The notes: a model not told the origin generated them from the sequence alone. Counted from the stretch's first letter, positions 1 to 9,424 are shown. The stretch is 64,000 nucleotides of DNA from JAXMAZ01 sp046350115 (GCA_046350115.1 JAXMAZ010000002.1:372001-436000), one strand, 5' to 3'. Numbers and translations are program-made.

Positions 1-1
1 G

Positions 2-694
2 TGGGCGGTAGTGAACGCCGCCGGGTACGTGCGGGTGGACTCGGCCGAGCGGGACGCCGACCGGTGCCGGCGGGCGAACGCCGACGGCCCGGCGGTGCTG
101 GCCGCCGCCTGCCGGTCGTCCGGCGTCCGGCTGGTCACGTTCTCGTCCGACCTGGTGTTCGACGGGCGGGCGGCCCGGCCGTACCGGGAGGACGACCGGG
201 TCGCCCCGCTGAGCGTGTACGGGGCGTCCAAGGCGGAGGCCGAGCGGCGGGTGCTGGCCGCCCTGCCGGACGCCCTGGTGGTCCGCACCGCCGCGTTCTT
301 CGGCCCGTGGGACGGGCGGAACTTCGTCCACCAGGCGCTCACCGCCCTGCGGGGTGGCTTCCAGTTCGCGGCGGCCGACGACCTGACCGTCACCCCGTCC
401 TACCTGCCGGACCTGGCCCACGCCGCCCTCGACCTGCTGGTGGACGGCGAGCGCGGGATGTGGCACCTGTCCAACCCGGACGCGGTCACCTGGGCGGACC
501 TGGCCCGGGCGGCGGCGGAGCGGGCCGGGGTGGACCCCGTCGGCGTCGTCGGCCGGCCGGCCGCGTGGTTCGGCTGGGTAGCCCCCCGACCGATGTTCAG
601 CGCGCTGGCCACCGCCCGCGGGCTGACCCTTCCCCCGCTGGCCGACTCCCTCGCCCGGTTCGTCCGCGAGGCCGACCCCCGGCCGGCCGCGTGA
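2..694 (+). CDS. RmlD-like dTDP-4-dehydrorhamnose reductase / extended SDR, 5'-truncated by window edge
   Basis: The protein enters the window already in frame (W-A-V-V-N-A-A-G-Y-V-R-V-D), so the N-terminal Rossmann GxxGxxG half lies outside. Visible are the SSDLVFDG strand, the catalytic YxxxK (Y-G-A-S-K), the R-T-A-A-F-F-G-P segment and a C-terminal substrate-binding region. These match the RmlD branch of extended short-chain dehydrogenases, which reduce dTDP-4-keto-6-deoxysugars to dTDP-L-rhamnose or related sugars for surface polysaccharide. The exact substrate cannot be told. It ends in TGA and is followed on the same strand by a small lipoprotein gene after about 137 bp. Confidence 0.8.
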   Translation, partial: WAVVNAAGYVRVDSAERDADRCRRANADGPAVLAAACRSSGVRLVTFSSDLVFDGRAARPYREDDRVAPLSVYGASKAEAERRVLAALPDALVVRTAAFFGPWDGRNFVHQALTALRGGFQFAAADDLTVTPSYLPDLAHAALDLLVDGERGMWHLSNPDAVTWADLARAAAERAGVDPVGVVGRPAAWFGWVAPRPMFSALATARGLTLPPLADSLARFVREADPRPAA

Positions 695-831
695 CCGGCG
701 CCGGCCTGTCGGGACTGTCCCGCTCCCGTCACGTGCCGGACACCCTGGCTCATCGATTGCGACAGGTCGGGCGTCCGGGGCGGCGGGGTGGTCCCGCCGG
801 CAACCCCGGTCCAAAGCACGGGAGGATGCCG

Positions 832-1056
832 ATGACTGCGATCCGGGTAGCGGCGGTGGTGGGCCTGATGGCCGCATTCGGTTGCGGCGGTGGTAGCAGC
901 GGAACGGGGACCGGCACGGGAACTGGGACAGGGTCCGGCAGCGGGCGGGCGAGCGGCGGGACAACGACCGGCGGCGGGACGGGCAGCGGGACCGGGACGA
1001 CCACCGGCAGCTCGGGCGGGGCCGCCGGCAGCACCACCCCAAGCGGCCACCGGTAA
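832..1056 (+). CDS. Small Gly/Thr/Ser-rich putative lipoprotein
   Basis: A 74-residue product with a short hydrophobic signal (T-A-I-R-V-A-A-V-V-G-L-M-A-A-F-G-C) ending in a lipobox-like A-F-G-C, then an almost pure Gly/Thr/Ser tail built from GT and GS dipeptides. The start is the ATG at 832 because GGAGG at 821-825 lies six bases upstream; the ATG at 826 abuts the GGAGG. The tail is low complexity and probably unstructured. Small GT-rich lipoproteins occur in planctomycetes but the function is unknown. Gene reality rests on the good ribosome site and signal peptide, since biased composition alone could keep the frame open. Confidence 0.6.
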   Translation: MTAIRVAAVVGLMAAFGCGGGSSGTGTGTGTGTGSGSGRASGGTTTGGGTGSGTGTTTGSSGGAAGSTTPSGHR

Positions 1057-1274
1057 CCGGTTGGGGCGGAGGGCGGACGTGCCGACCCGACGACCAGGAC
1101 CGCTGGTGCTGATCGGCGGGGCGGAGGACCGGGCCGGGCGGCCCGGGTTCTCCGCGAGTTCGTCCGCCTGACCGGTCGGAAGATGCCGACACGGACTGCC
1201 GATAGTCCCGACAAGACCTGGTATCTGGCGGGCATGATAATCCGCTTACCGCCCGACTCTCCGGACCGTTGCCC

Positions 1275-1667
1275 ATGTCCACCCCCGTTCCCGACCGGCT
1301 GTCCGTCCTGATCGTGGAGCCGGACGAGGACACCGCTGACACGCTGGCGGACGTGCTCGCGCTGTACGGGCACCAGGCCCGGGTGGCCGGGGGTTGTAAG
1401 GGGGCGGGCGAGGCGGTCCGGGCGTTCACCCCGGACGTGGTGATCCAGGACGTGGCCCTGCCCGACGGGGACGGGTACTGGCTGGCGGTCGCCTTGTCCA
1501 ACCTGCTCCCCCGGCACACGGTGTTCATCGCCCTGACCAGCCGTCAGCCGGTGGACGAGCGGTGCCGGCTGGCCGGGTTTCGCCGCTACCTGGTCAAGCC
1601 GGTCCCCCCGGCGGTGGTGGCCGAGCTGCTGGACGTGTATGCCGCCAGGCGGGGCACACCCAGGTGA
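1275..1667 (+). CDS. Stand-alone response regulator receiver protein
   Basis: 130 residues forming a single CheY-like receiver domain with no output domain. Acidic pocket E-P-D-E-D near residue 15-19, phosphoacceptor Asp59 in Q-D-V-A-L-P-D-G, Thr/Ser switch in A-L-T-S-R and the conserved Lys108 in Y-L-V-K-P-V are all present, so phosphotransfer should work. A TTG at 1269 is an alternative start. It converges on the NarL-type regulator of the following minus-strand operon, whose kinase may phosphorylate it; that link is inference from position. Confidence 0.85.
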   Translation: MSTPVPDRLSVLIVEPDEDTADTLADVLALYGHQARVAGGCKGAGEAVRAFTPDVVIQDVALPDGDGYWLAVALSNLLPRHTVFIALTSRQPVDERCRLAGFRRYLVKPVPPAVVAELLDVYAARRGTPR

Positions 1668-1767
1668 GCCGCACGGCGACGGGTTGAGGGGCGTTCGTCG
1701 TCGCCGCGAGTACGGCCGGATGCCTCGCCTGTCCCACCCGACCCGGAAGTGTCTCCGTTTGGGGTTT

Positions 1768-1798
1768 GGTCCCCTCCCCCACACCGTGGGAGGGGACC
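1768..1798. terminator. GC-rich hairpin between convergent genes
   Basis: An 11-bp perfect inverted repeat (GGTCCCCTCCC ... GGGAGGGGACC) with a 9-nt loop lies between the convergent receiver gene and the LuxR-type regulator gene. There is no T-run, so it may be a bidirectional transcript-end structure or part of the neighbouring repeat element. The rest of the 308-bp gap shows only the repeat listed next. Confidence 0.4.
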
Positions 1799-1842
1799 GC
1801 TTTGAGAGGGTGTGTGGAAGCCCGGTGGGCGGGCTCGGTGTC

Positions 1843-1950
1843 GGGTGCGTGGAGGCTCCGCGGAACGCACCGCGGGACTTCACTCCTGGGTGGGCATCGT
1901 TGCGGGGCCGGTGCGTTTCGTCGCAAAGCCTCCTCAACGGCACCCTACGA
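1843..1950. repeat. Dispersed palindromic repeat, family B copy 1
   Basis: Begins GGGTGCGTGGAGGCT and ends with GTGCGTTT...GCAAAGCCTCC...CACCCTACG, forming an imperfect inverted repeat about 108 bp long. The same end sequences bound the element at 46016-46127, so this is a small non-coding interspersed family in this genome. Confidence 0.7.
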
Positions 1951-1975
1951 ATGACCGGCTGGCACCGGTCCCGGG

Positions 1976-2611
1976 TCAGGGGTCGGCCAGCCAGCCGCGG
2001 CGGGTGGCGTACCGGACCAGGTCCACCCGGCTGTGCAGCCCGAGCTTCTCCAGCGACCGGGCCTTGTACGTCTCGACCGTCTTGACGCTCAGCCCCAGCC
2101 GGGCGGCGATCTCCTTGTTGCTGTACCCCAGGGCGATCAGCCGCACCACCTCCGTCTCCCGGTCGCTCAGCTCGACCGCCGGGGGGTCGGCCGGGGCGGC
2201 CGGGAGCAGCTCACCGGCCACCGCCGGGTCGAGGTACACCTCCCCGCCGGCCACGCACCGGATGGCCCGGACCAGCTCGGCCGCCGCCGCCCGCTTGAGC
2301 ACGTACCCGCTCGCCCCGGCCGCCAGCATCAGCCGCAGGTACCCGCGGTCCTCGTGGGCGGTCAGGGCCAGCACCTTGACGCCCGGGGCCGCCCGCCGGA
2401 TCCGCTCGGTGGCCGCCGCCCCCCCGCCCCCGGGCATGGACACGTCCATCACCACCACGTCCGGGCGGACGGCCACCACCTGGCCGGCGGCCGTCGTCCC
2501 GTCGTACGCCTCGCCGACCACCGCCATGTCCGGCTGGGCGTCGATCAGCCCCCGCAGCCCGCCCCGGACGACCGGGTGGTCGTCGGCCACGAACACCCGC
2601 AGCTGGGTCAT
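1976..2611 (-). CDS. NarL/FixJ-type LuxR-family response regulator
   Basis: 211 residues: receiver domain at about 1-120 with A-D-D-H pocket, phosphoacceptor Asp56 in V-V-M-D-V-S-M-P and Lys in Y-V-L-K-R; LuxR helix-turn-helix at about 148-208 with L-S-D-R-E-T-E-V-V and S-N-K-E-I-A-A-R-L-G. It is the last gene of a minus-strand operon, 10 bp downstream of the HisKA_3 sensor kinase gene, the usual arrangement for a NarX/NarL-like pair. It should bind DNA after phosphorylation by that kinase; target promoters are not visible here. Confidence 0.93.
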   Translation of the reverse strand: MTQLRVFVADDHPVVRGGLRGLIDAQPDMAVVGEAYDGTTAAGQVVAVRPDVVVMDVSMPGGGGAAATERIRRAAPGVKVLALTAHEDRGYLRLMLAAGASGYVLKRAAAAELVRAIRCVAGGEVYLDPAVAGELLPAAPADPPAVELSDRETEVVRLIALGYSNKEIAARLGLSVKTVETYKARSLEKLGLHSRVDLVRYATRRGWLADP

Positions 2612-2621
2612 GGCTCCCCCC

Positions 2622-5600
2622 TCATGCCTCGGACAGTGGAACCCGGGCGATGACGGTGGTCCCGCCCCCGGGGGCGGACTCGACGTCCAGCCCCCCGCCC
2701 ACCAGGGCCATCCGCTCCCGCATCCCGACCAGCCCCAACCGCCCCCGGCCGGGGGCGTCGGGGTCGAACCCGATCCCGTCGTCCTCGACGGCCGCCCGCA
2801 CCTCCCCGCCGGCCCGGCTGAGGACGACGCTGACGGCCGACGCCCGGGCGTGCCGGGTGACGTTCGTCAGCGCCTCCTGGACCACCCGGTACAGGGCCGT
2901 CTCCACCTCGGCCGGGAGCCGCCCAGCCCCGAACCCGACCGCCTGGAAGTCGGCCGGCACCTGGGTCCGGGCGGCCCAGTCGGCCACCAACTGGCCGACC
3001 GCCGCCTCCAGCCCGAGGTCGTCCAGCGAGGTCGGCCGCAGCCGCACGGCCAGGGCGTGGGCCTCCCGCCCGGCCGCGTCGGCCAGCCGCCGGACCTCCG
3101 TCAGTTTATCAGAAGCGGCCGGGGGGAGCGGGCCGGCGGCGGACACCGCCTGGACCGCCAGCCCCAGGCCGCTGAGCAGTTGGCCGACCGAGTCGTGCAA
3201 CTCCCGGGCCACCCGCCGCCGCTCGTTCTCCTGGGCGGTGGCCAGCCGGCCGGCCAGCTCCCGCCGCCGGGCCATCTCCCTCTCGAGCGAGTCGATCGCC
3301 CCCGCCAGATCGGCCGTCCGCTCGGCAACCCGCCGCTCCAACTGGTCCCGGGCGGCCCGCAGCTCGTCCTCCATCCGCTTCCGGTCGGTCAGGTCGCGGG
3401 CCACCTTGACGAACCCGCGGTCGGGGTCGCCGAGCGGGGTGAGCACCCCGGCCGCGTAGAACCGCACCCCGTCCTTCCGCAGGTGCCACCGCTCGTCCGC
3501 CGCCCGCCCGTCCCGCCGGGCCGTCTCGGCCTCCGCCTCCGGCGCGCCGGCAGCCCGGTCCTCGGGGGTGAACAGCAGGTCGGACGACCGGCCGGCGATC
3601 TCGGCCTCGGTGTACCCGAAGACGGCCGCCGCCCCGGAGGTCCAGGTGGTGACCGTCCGGTCCGGGCCGACGGTGAAGATGGCGAAGTCGGCCGCACTCT
3701 CCAGGATCAGCCGGACCCGCTCCTCGCTCCGCCGCAGGGCCTCCTCGGCCGCCCGCCGGTCGGTCACGTCCACGCACGCCCCGGTCATCCGCGGCCCGGC
3801 CCGGCCGGCCGGGCCGAACACGTCCCCCTGGTCCCGCAGCCACCGGACCGCCCCGTCCGGCCGGACCACCCGGAACTCGGTGGCCAGCGGCCGCTCCCCC
3901 CGGGCGGCGGCGGCGAACGCCGCCCGCACGCCCGCCCGGTCCTCCGGGTGGATGTGGGCGAAGAACTCGTCGAACGGTTGGGCCGTCTCGACCGGGTCCA
4001 GGCCGAGGAGCCGGTTCAGGTGGGCGTCCCGGGTCTGGGTGCCGGTGTCCAGGTCGAGGGTCCAGGTGCCCATGCGGGCGGCCGCCAGGGCCAGCCGCAG
4101 CCGCTCCTCGCTGGCCCGCAGCGACTCCTCCGCCCGGTGCCGGTCGGTCACGTCCAGGGCCATGCCGACCAGCCGCCCGGGCCGGCCGTCCGCGGCCGGC
4201 TGGTACACCGACCGGCTGAACACCCACCGCTCGCCCCGGGCCGGGTGGACGACCCGGAACTCGTACTCCAGCCCGCGGTCCGGGGCCGACCCCTCGTGCA
4301 GCGCCCGGACCCGGTCCCGGTCGTCCGGGTGGACCAGCCGGAGGAGGGTGGCGAAGTCCTGCGGGGCCGGCGGGTCCGGGAAGCCGACCACGTCCCGCCA
4401 CTCCGGGGTGGTGACGCCGACCCCGGTGGCCAGGTCGAGGGACGACACCCCCAGCTTGGCCGACCGCTGCACCAGGGACAGTTGCTCGTCCCGCTCCCGC
4501 AGGGCGTCCAGGGCGGTCCGCAGGTCGTGGACGTCGGTGGCGGTGCCGAACCAGCGGCCCAGCGCCGGCACCCGGGTGGCCCGGCCGATGTGCCACCGGT
4601 ACGCCCCGTCCGCCCGCCGCAGCCGGTACTCGATTTCGTAGTCGGCCCCGGTCGCCCCCGAGTGGCCGGACCGGGCGACGGCCGCCGCCCGGTCGTCCGG
4701 GTGGACGACGGCGTGCCACGCCCCCCCCAGCCCGGTCGCCGGGTCCAGCCCGGTGTACTCCCACCACCGGGAGTTGAAGTAGTCGACCGTGTCGTCGGTG
4801 CTCGACCAGACGATCTGGGGGACCGCCTCGGCCAGCCCGCGGAACCGCTCCTCGCTCTCCCGGACGGCGGCCTCGGCCCGCTTGCGGTCGGTGACGTCGC
4901 GGGCCACCCCGTACACCCGGGCCACCCGCCCGGCCGGGTCCGTCTCCGGCCGGGTGCGGTAGTGGGACCAGGTCACCCGCCCGCCCCGGGCGACGTGCCG
5001 CAGCTCCCCCTCGATCGTCTCCCCGGCCAGCAGCCGGGCCATCTGCCGGTCGGCCTCCGGCCGGTCGTCCGGGTGGACCAGCACCGCCCACCCGCCGGCG
5101 GCCATCAGCTCGTCCGGGGTGTACCCGAGCAGCCGGGTGAACCCGCCGCCGACCGCCTCGGTGACGGCCGTCCCGTCGGGGTCGATGCGGGCGGAGAACC
5201 ACCAGTCGCTCCCCAGGTCGGCGATCAGCTCGTGGAACGCCCGGCTCTCCCGCAGGGCGGCCTCGGCCTTCGCCTGCTCGACGGCCGCCCACGTCCGCTC
5301 GGCCGTCTCCCGCACCAGCTCCACCTCGGCGGCCGTCCACGCCCGGGGCACCGGCTCGGTGACGCAGAAGCAGCCGACCAGCGTGCCGGCCTTCACCACC
5401 GGGACGGCGACGTGGGCGACGATCTGGATCCGCGTCAGCGCCGGCCGGTCGGCCGGGGGCACGAGGTCCGTCTGGGCCACGTCCGCGAACACGATCGTGG
5501 TGCCGGCCCGCATGACCGGCAGGCTCCACCCGTAGTCGGCCAGCCGGTACACGGCGGCCATCGACGGCGAGGTGCCCCGCAGGTAGTCCCGGCGGACGGT

Positions 5601-6266
5601 CGCGGTGCCGGCCGCCTCGTCGATCTCGACGTAGTACGCCCGGTCCACCCCCAGGTACTCGCCGAGCACCCGGCACGCCTCGGCCTGGACGGCCACCGGG
5701 TCGGCCACCGGCCGCAGGGCGTCGCTTAGCCGGAGGAGGAAGGCCTGCCGCTCCCCGCTCGCCTTCAGGGCCAGCTCGGCCCGTTTGCGGGCGGTCACGT
5801 CGTCGAACACGACCGCCACCCGGCGGTCGTCCCCGCCGGCCCGGGAGACGTGGACGGTGTACCACCGGTCGGTGTCCCGGTGGTACTCCTCGACCCGCTC
5901 GGGGGTGCCGGTCCGGGCCACCCGGTCGAAGGTGTCGAGCCAGACCCGCTCCGTGTTCGGCAGGGACTCGCTGTTGAGCCGGCCCACCACCTCGTTCCCC
6001 AGCCCGGTCATGCGGGTGAACGCCGGGTTCACCTCCACCAGCCGGAAGTCGATCGCCCGGCCGGTCTCGTCCCGGACCATCTCGTGGACGAGGAATCCTT
6101 CGTCCATCGACTCGAACAGGGTGCGGTACTTCTCCTCACTCGCCCGCAGGGCGTCCCGGGCGAGGAGGGCGTCCTCCAGGACGTTCAGGGCGGCCCGGCG
6201 GGCGGCCGTCAGCTCGGCGTTCGCCCGCCGCAGCTCGGCCACCGGGTCGGGGGTCGGGTCAGCCAT
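2622..6266 (-). CDS. Multi-PAS/GAF sensor histidine kinase (HisKA_3 type)
   Basis: 1214 residues without obvious membrane segments, so probably cytoplasmic. Order: short coiled coil (about 8-45), PAS1 (45-160), GAF (175-335), four further PAS domains with PAC motifs (about 345-845), a sixth PAS (850-965), coiled coil, dimerisation/phosphoacceptor helix with His1024 in E-L-H-D-S-V-G-Q-L-L, and a HATPase_c domain ending in G-R-L-G-L-V-G-M-R-E-R. HisKA_3 kinases pair with NarL-type regulators, and one follows 10 bp downstream. The start overlaps the end of the CheB-CheR gene by 8 bp, implying translational coupling. Ligands of the PAS and GAF domains cannot be predicted. Confidence 0.93.
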   Translation of the reverse strand: MADPTPDPVAELRRANAELTAARRAALNVLEDALLARDALRASEEKYRTLFESMDEGFLVHEMVRDETGRAIDFRLVEVNPAFTRMTGLGNEVVGRLNSESLPNTERVWLDTFDRVARTGTPERVEEYHRDTDRWYTVHVSRAGGDDRRVAVVFDDVTARKRAELALKASGERQAFLLRLSDALRPVADPVAVQAEACRVLGEYLGVDRAYYVEIDEAAGTATVRRDYLRGTSPSMAAVYRLADYGWSLPVMRAGTTIVFADVAQTDLVPPADRPALTRIQIVAHVAVPVVKAGTLVGCFCVTEPVPRAWTAAEVELVRETAERTWAAVEQAKAEAALRESRAFHELIADLGSDWWFSARIDPDGTAVTEAVGGGFTRLLGYTPDELMAAGGWAVLVHPDDRPEADRQMARLLAGETIEGELRHVARGGRVTWSHYRTRPETDPAGRVARVYGVARDVTDRKRAEAAVRESEERFRGLAEAVPQIVWSSTDDTVDYFNSRWWEYTGLDPATGLGGAWHAVVHPDDRAAAVARSGHSGATGADYEIEYRLRRADGAYRWHIGRATRVPALGRWFGTATDVHDLRTALDALRERDEQLSLVQRSAKLGVSSLDLATGVGVTTPEWRDVVGFPDPPAPQDFATLLRLVHPDDRDRVRALHEGSAPDRGLEYEFRVVHPARGERWVFSRSVYQPAADGRPGRLVGMALDVTDRHRAEESLRASEERLRLALAAARMGTWTLDLDTGTQTRDAHLNRLLGLDPVETAQPFDEFFAHIHPEDRAGVRAAFAAAARGERPLATEFRVVRPDGAVRWLRDQGDVFGPAGRAGPRMTGACVDVTDRRAAEEALRRSEERVRLILESAADFAIFTVGPDRTVTTWTSGAAAVFGYTEAEIAGRSSDLLFTPEDRAAGAPEAEAETARRDGRAADERWHLRKDGVRFYAAGVLTPLGDPDRGFVKVARDLTDRKRMEDELRAARDQLERRVAERTADLAGAIDSLEREMARRRELAGRLATAQENERRRVARELHDSVGQLLSGLGLAVQAVSAAGPLPPAASDKLTEVRRLADAAGREAHALAVRLRPTSLDDLGLEAAVGQLVADWAARTQVPADFQAVGFGAGRLPAEVETALYRVVQEALTNVTRHARASAVSVVLSRAGGEVRAAVEDDGIGFDPDAPGRGRLGLVGMRERMALVGGGLDVESAPGGGTTVIARVPLSEA

Positions 6267-9012
6267 CCCGGCCCTCCCCGCCGGCGTCGAACTCGAGCGG
6301 GTAGGGGCCGGGTTGCCCCAGCCGCTGGCACAGGGCGTTCACCTCCCGCTTCAGCTCGATCATCCGCTCCTCCCGGCTGACCATCGTCTGGTTGAACCGG
6401 GTGAGCTCGGCCATGTTCTCCCGGAGGGCGGCCTCGGCCGCCTTCCGGGCGGTGATGTCCACGAACGTGACCACCACCCCGTCGATCCGGTTGTCGGTGG
6501 TGCGGTACGGGAGCACCCGCCGCAGGTAGTGCCGGCCGTCCGCCCCGGCCACCTCCCGCTCGGCCGGGACCAGCCGCTCCAGCACCGCCCGGCAGTCGTT
6601 GTCCAGGTGCGGGTCGTCGAACCGCCGGGCCAACGCCGCCAGCGGCCGCCCCACGTCCCCCGGGATCAGGTCGACCAGGTCGCGGGCGGCCGGGGTGAAC
6701 CGGCGGATGCGGAACGACGTGTCCAGGAACAGGACGGCGATGTCGGTGCTGGCCAGCAGGCTGGTCAGGTCGCTGCTGGCCGTCTGGTACTCCTCCATCT
6801 TGGCCCGCAGCTGCGAGTTGACCGTGTTCAGCTCCTCGTTGAGCGACTGCATCTCCTCCTTGCTCGACTCCAGCTCCTCGTTGGCGCTCTGGAGCTCCTC
6901 GTTGACGCTCATCACCTCCTCGTTGGACGCCTTCAGCTCCTCGTTGCTGGTCTGGAGCTCCTCGATCGTGCTCTGGAGTTCGGCCCGGAGCCGGCGGAAC
7001 TCGTCGGCCGTCCCCCCGTTGCCCGCCGCGGGGGCGGCCGGGTGGGGGAGGTTCCCGTGGTCGGCGAAGCTGACGACGAAATAGTCCGGGGGGGCGGGGG
7101 TGCCGTCCGGCGCGACCCCGGGGGCCGGGGAGGCGGTGACCGCGACCCGGACCTGCCGCCCGTTCCCGGCGTCCGCCCACCCGTCCGCCGCGGTCGCCGG
7201 AACCCCCTCGGCGGCCGCCCGGTGGAGGGCCACCCGGACCGCCGGGCGGACGCCGTCCCGGGCCAGCAGCAGCAGGTCCCGGGTCGGCTCGCCGGTCGGC
7301 TGGACCAGGTACGCCCGGGTGTCCCCGTGGAAGTACAGCACCCGGTAGTCCCGGTCGACGGCCACCGCGGCGGGGGTGTGGTGGCTGAGCAGCTCGTGCT
7401 GGGTGATCTGGGCGACGGACGGCCGGCCCCCGTCGGCCCGGCGGCCGCGGCCGCCCGCCCCCGGGCCGCCGGCCGGGAAGCCGTGGGGGAGCGGGAACTC
7501 GACCGCCCCGTGCCGGGTCGGCCCGACCCGGCGGTAGATGCGGGCCTTCTTGTCCACCGGCTCGAACAGCTCCTCCGCCCCGGCGATCGTCTCGGACGTG
7601 CCCAGGAACAGGGTGCCCCCCTCCCGCAGGCCGAAGTGGAGCAGGCTCAGCACCCGCCGCTGGACGTCCGGCTCCAGGTAGATGAGCAGGTTCCGGCAGG
7701 TGGCCAGGTCGAGCCGGCTGAACGGCGGGTCCTGGAGGACGTTCTGGGGGGCGAACACCACCCGGTCCCGCAGCTCCTGGCGGACCCGGTACACCTCGTC
7801 GTCCTTGGTGAAGAACCGGGCCAGCCGGTCGGCGGTGATCTCGCTCTCGATCCCCCCGGGGTAGACGCCGGACCGGGCGTGGGCCAGGCTGCGGTCGGCC
7901 AGGTCGGTGGCGAACACCTTGATGTCCAGGTGCTTGCCGGCCCGGTCCGCCTCCTCGACCAGGAGCATGGCCAGGGTGTACGCCTCCTCCCCGCTGGAGC
8001 ACGCCGTCACCCACGCCCGGACGGTCGCCCCGTACTCCCGGGCGGCGACCAGCGGGACGACGGCCCGCTCGCGGAACACCTCCCACGCGTCCGGGTCGCG
8101 GAAGAACCCGGTCACGTGGATGAGCAGGTCGTCGGCCAGCGCCTGCACCTCGGCCGGGTTCTGCCGCAGCAGCCGGGCGTACTCGGCCAGGCCGGCGGTC
8201 CGGGCCAGCCCCATCCGCCGCTGCACCCGGCGGAGGACGGTCGGCTTCTTGTACCCGCTGAAGTCCTGCCGGGTGCGGGACCGGAGGACGGCCAGGATCT
8301 CCCGCAGGTGGTGCTGCTCCCGGCTCAGCAGGGCCGGGGCGTCGGCCTCCCGGCCGCCCCGGGCGTACGGCTGGTCGGCGTACCCGAGCAGCAGTTCGGG
8401 CATGTCGGCCGGGCGGGCGATGTGGTCGGCGTACCCGGCGTCGATCAGGTGCCGGGGCATGCTCGGGAACTGGGCCGTCTCAGGGTCCTGGGCGATGCAC
8501 AGCCTGCCGACCGCCTTTACCGCCTGGGCGCCGGCGGTGCCGTTGGACCCCATCCCGCTCATCACCACGGCGATGGCCCGCTCCCGCTGCTCCTCGGCCA
8601 GGCTCTTGAAGAAGTCGTCGATCGGGCGGTTGGCCGCCCGCGGGGAGCCGAGCCGCGGCCCGAGGTGCAGCCGGCCGTCCCGGAGGGTCAGGACGTGCCC
8701 GGGGCGGATGACGTACACGTGGTCCGGCTCGACCGGCATGCCATCCTCCACCTGGCGGACCGGCATGCCGGTCCGGCGGGCGAGGATTTCGGCGATCATG
8801 CTGTGGTGGTCGGGCGGCAGGTGCTGGACGAGGACGTAGGCCATGCCGCCGTCCGGCCGCATGACGTCGAAGAACTCGCCGACCGCCTCCAACCCGCCGG
8901 CCGACGCCCCGATGCCGACGACCGGGAACGGCAGCCGGGGCGGCTGCTCGGCGTCCACGGGCTGGGCCTGTCGGTCCGGCTGGGTGGCCGGCGTCGGGTC
9001 TTCCTCTGCCAT
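6259..9012 (-). CDS. CheB-CheR fusion with PAS domain
   Basis: 917 residues: CheB methylesterase-like domain (about 30-215; Ser37 in G-A-S-A-G-G, His in V-Q-H-L), CheR N-terminal helices and SAM-dependent methyltransferase (about 230-480; T-A-C-S-S-G-E-E-A-Y-T and C-R-N-L-L-I-Y), a variable linker, a long coiled coil of repeated N-E-E-L/S-A-N-E-E heptads (about 670-740) and a C-terminal PAS domain. The ATG at 9012 was chosen because GGAAGGA lies 11 bases upstream; an upstream in-frame start exists at 9099. Where CheB normally has G-M-G-x-D-G this protein reads G-M-G-S-N-G, which may reduce esterase activity. It heads the operon with the multi-PAS kinase and LuxR regulator, so it probably tunes that system rather than classical chemotaxis. 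Confidence 0.9.
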   Translation of the reverse strand: MAEEDPTPATQPDRQAQPVDAEQPPRLPFPVVGIGASAGGLEAVGEFFDVMRPDGGMAYVLVQHLPPDHHSMIAEILARRTGMPVRQVEDGMPVEPDHVYVIRPGHVLTLRDGRLHLGPRLGSPRAANRPIDDFFKSLAEEQRERAIAVVMSGMGSNGTAGAQAVKAVGRLCIAQDPETAQFPSMPRHLIDAGYADHIARPADMPELLLGYADQPYARGGREADAPALLSREQHHLREILAVLRSRTRQDFSGYKKPTVLRRVQRRMGLARTAGLAEYARLLRQNPAEVQALADDLLIHVTGFFRDPDAWEVFRERAVVPLVAAREYGATVRAWVTACSSGEEAYTLAMLLVEEADRAGKHLDIKVFATDLADRSLAHARSGVYPGGIESEITADRLARFFTKDDEVYRVRQELRDRVVFAPQNVLQDPPFSRLDLATCRNLLIYLEPDVQRRVLSLLHFGLREGGTLFLGTSETIAGAEELFEPVDKKARIYRRVGPTRHGAVEFPLPHGFPAGGPGAGGRGRRADGGRPSVAQITQHELLSHHTPAAVAVDRDYRVLYFHGDTRAYLVQPTGEPTRDLLLLARDGVRPAVRVALHRAAAEGVPATAADGWADAGNGRQVRVAVTASPAPGVAPDGTPAPPDYFVVSFADHGNLPHPAAPAAGNGGTADEFRRLRAELQSTIEELQTSNEELKASNEEVMSVNEELQSANEELESSKEEMQSLNEELNTVNSQLRAKMEEYQTASSDLTSLLASTDIAVLFLDTSFRIRRFTPAARDLVDLIPGDVGRPLAALARRFDDPHLDNDCRAVLERLVPAEREVAGADGRHYLRRVLPYRTTDNRIDGVVVTFVDITARKAAEAALRENMAELTRFNQTMVSREERMIELKREVNALCQRLGQPGPYPLEFDAGGEGRDG

Positions 9013-9265
9013 GGCCGAGCGGTCCTTCCAGATGGGTGCGTCGAACTGGTCGGACGACAGGGCCGGCGGGTGAGGCCGACCGCGGCTGTGGCTCGACACC
9101 GTGACGGGGCCGTCGCGGGTGCGGTCATTCTAGCCGCGGCTGGCGACAGACCCGGGTTTCCGACGGCGGCGAGGGGTCGGCCGAGCCGATCCGCAGGTGG
9201 CTTTTGCCCGAGTCGGAATCGCCTCGCGAATCCCTTTGTGGGGCGGGATCGCTCTGCTGAAATCC

Positions 9266-9344
9266 GGGCGAGCGGGGGGCGTCAGCCCCCTGTTCGAGCG
9301 CCCCGCCAGACGTTCCAACAGGGGGCTTACGCCCCCCGCTCGCC
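9266..9344. repeat. Palindromic intergenic repeat, family C
   Basis: Arms of about 28 bp (GGGCGAGCGGGGGGCGTCAG... and ...CTTACGCCCCCCGCTCGCC) around a 22-nt centre, in the 412-bp gap between the CheB-CheR start and the P-type ATPase stop. Both arms contain the AACAGGGGGC/GCCCCCTGTT core. No gene was seen in this gap; short open frames over it are by-products of the repeat. Confidence 0.75.
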
Positions 9345-9424
9345 TTGCGTCCGAGGAGTTCAACAGAACAGGGCGGGATCCGGAGGGCGAGGGGTCGAGT
9401 CCCGCCGGGTGTACTTCGGGCGGG

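Noticed and set aside
901..1050. Short tandem GT/GC repeats as a microsatellite without coding role
   Set aside because: They lie in frame in a small ORF with a good ribosome site and lipoprotein signal, so they are treated as coding low complexity.
1812..5729. Very long plus-strand open frame of 1305 codons
   Set aside because: It is antisense to the multi-PAS kinase gene and has Pro/Arg/Gly-rich composition typical of shadow frames in GC-rich DNA.
9130..9363. 77-codon minus-strand ORF between CheB-CheR and the P-type ATPase
   Set aside because: It consists largely of the family C repeat read through; composition is explained by the palindrome.
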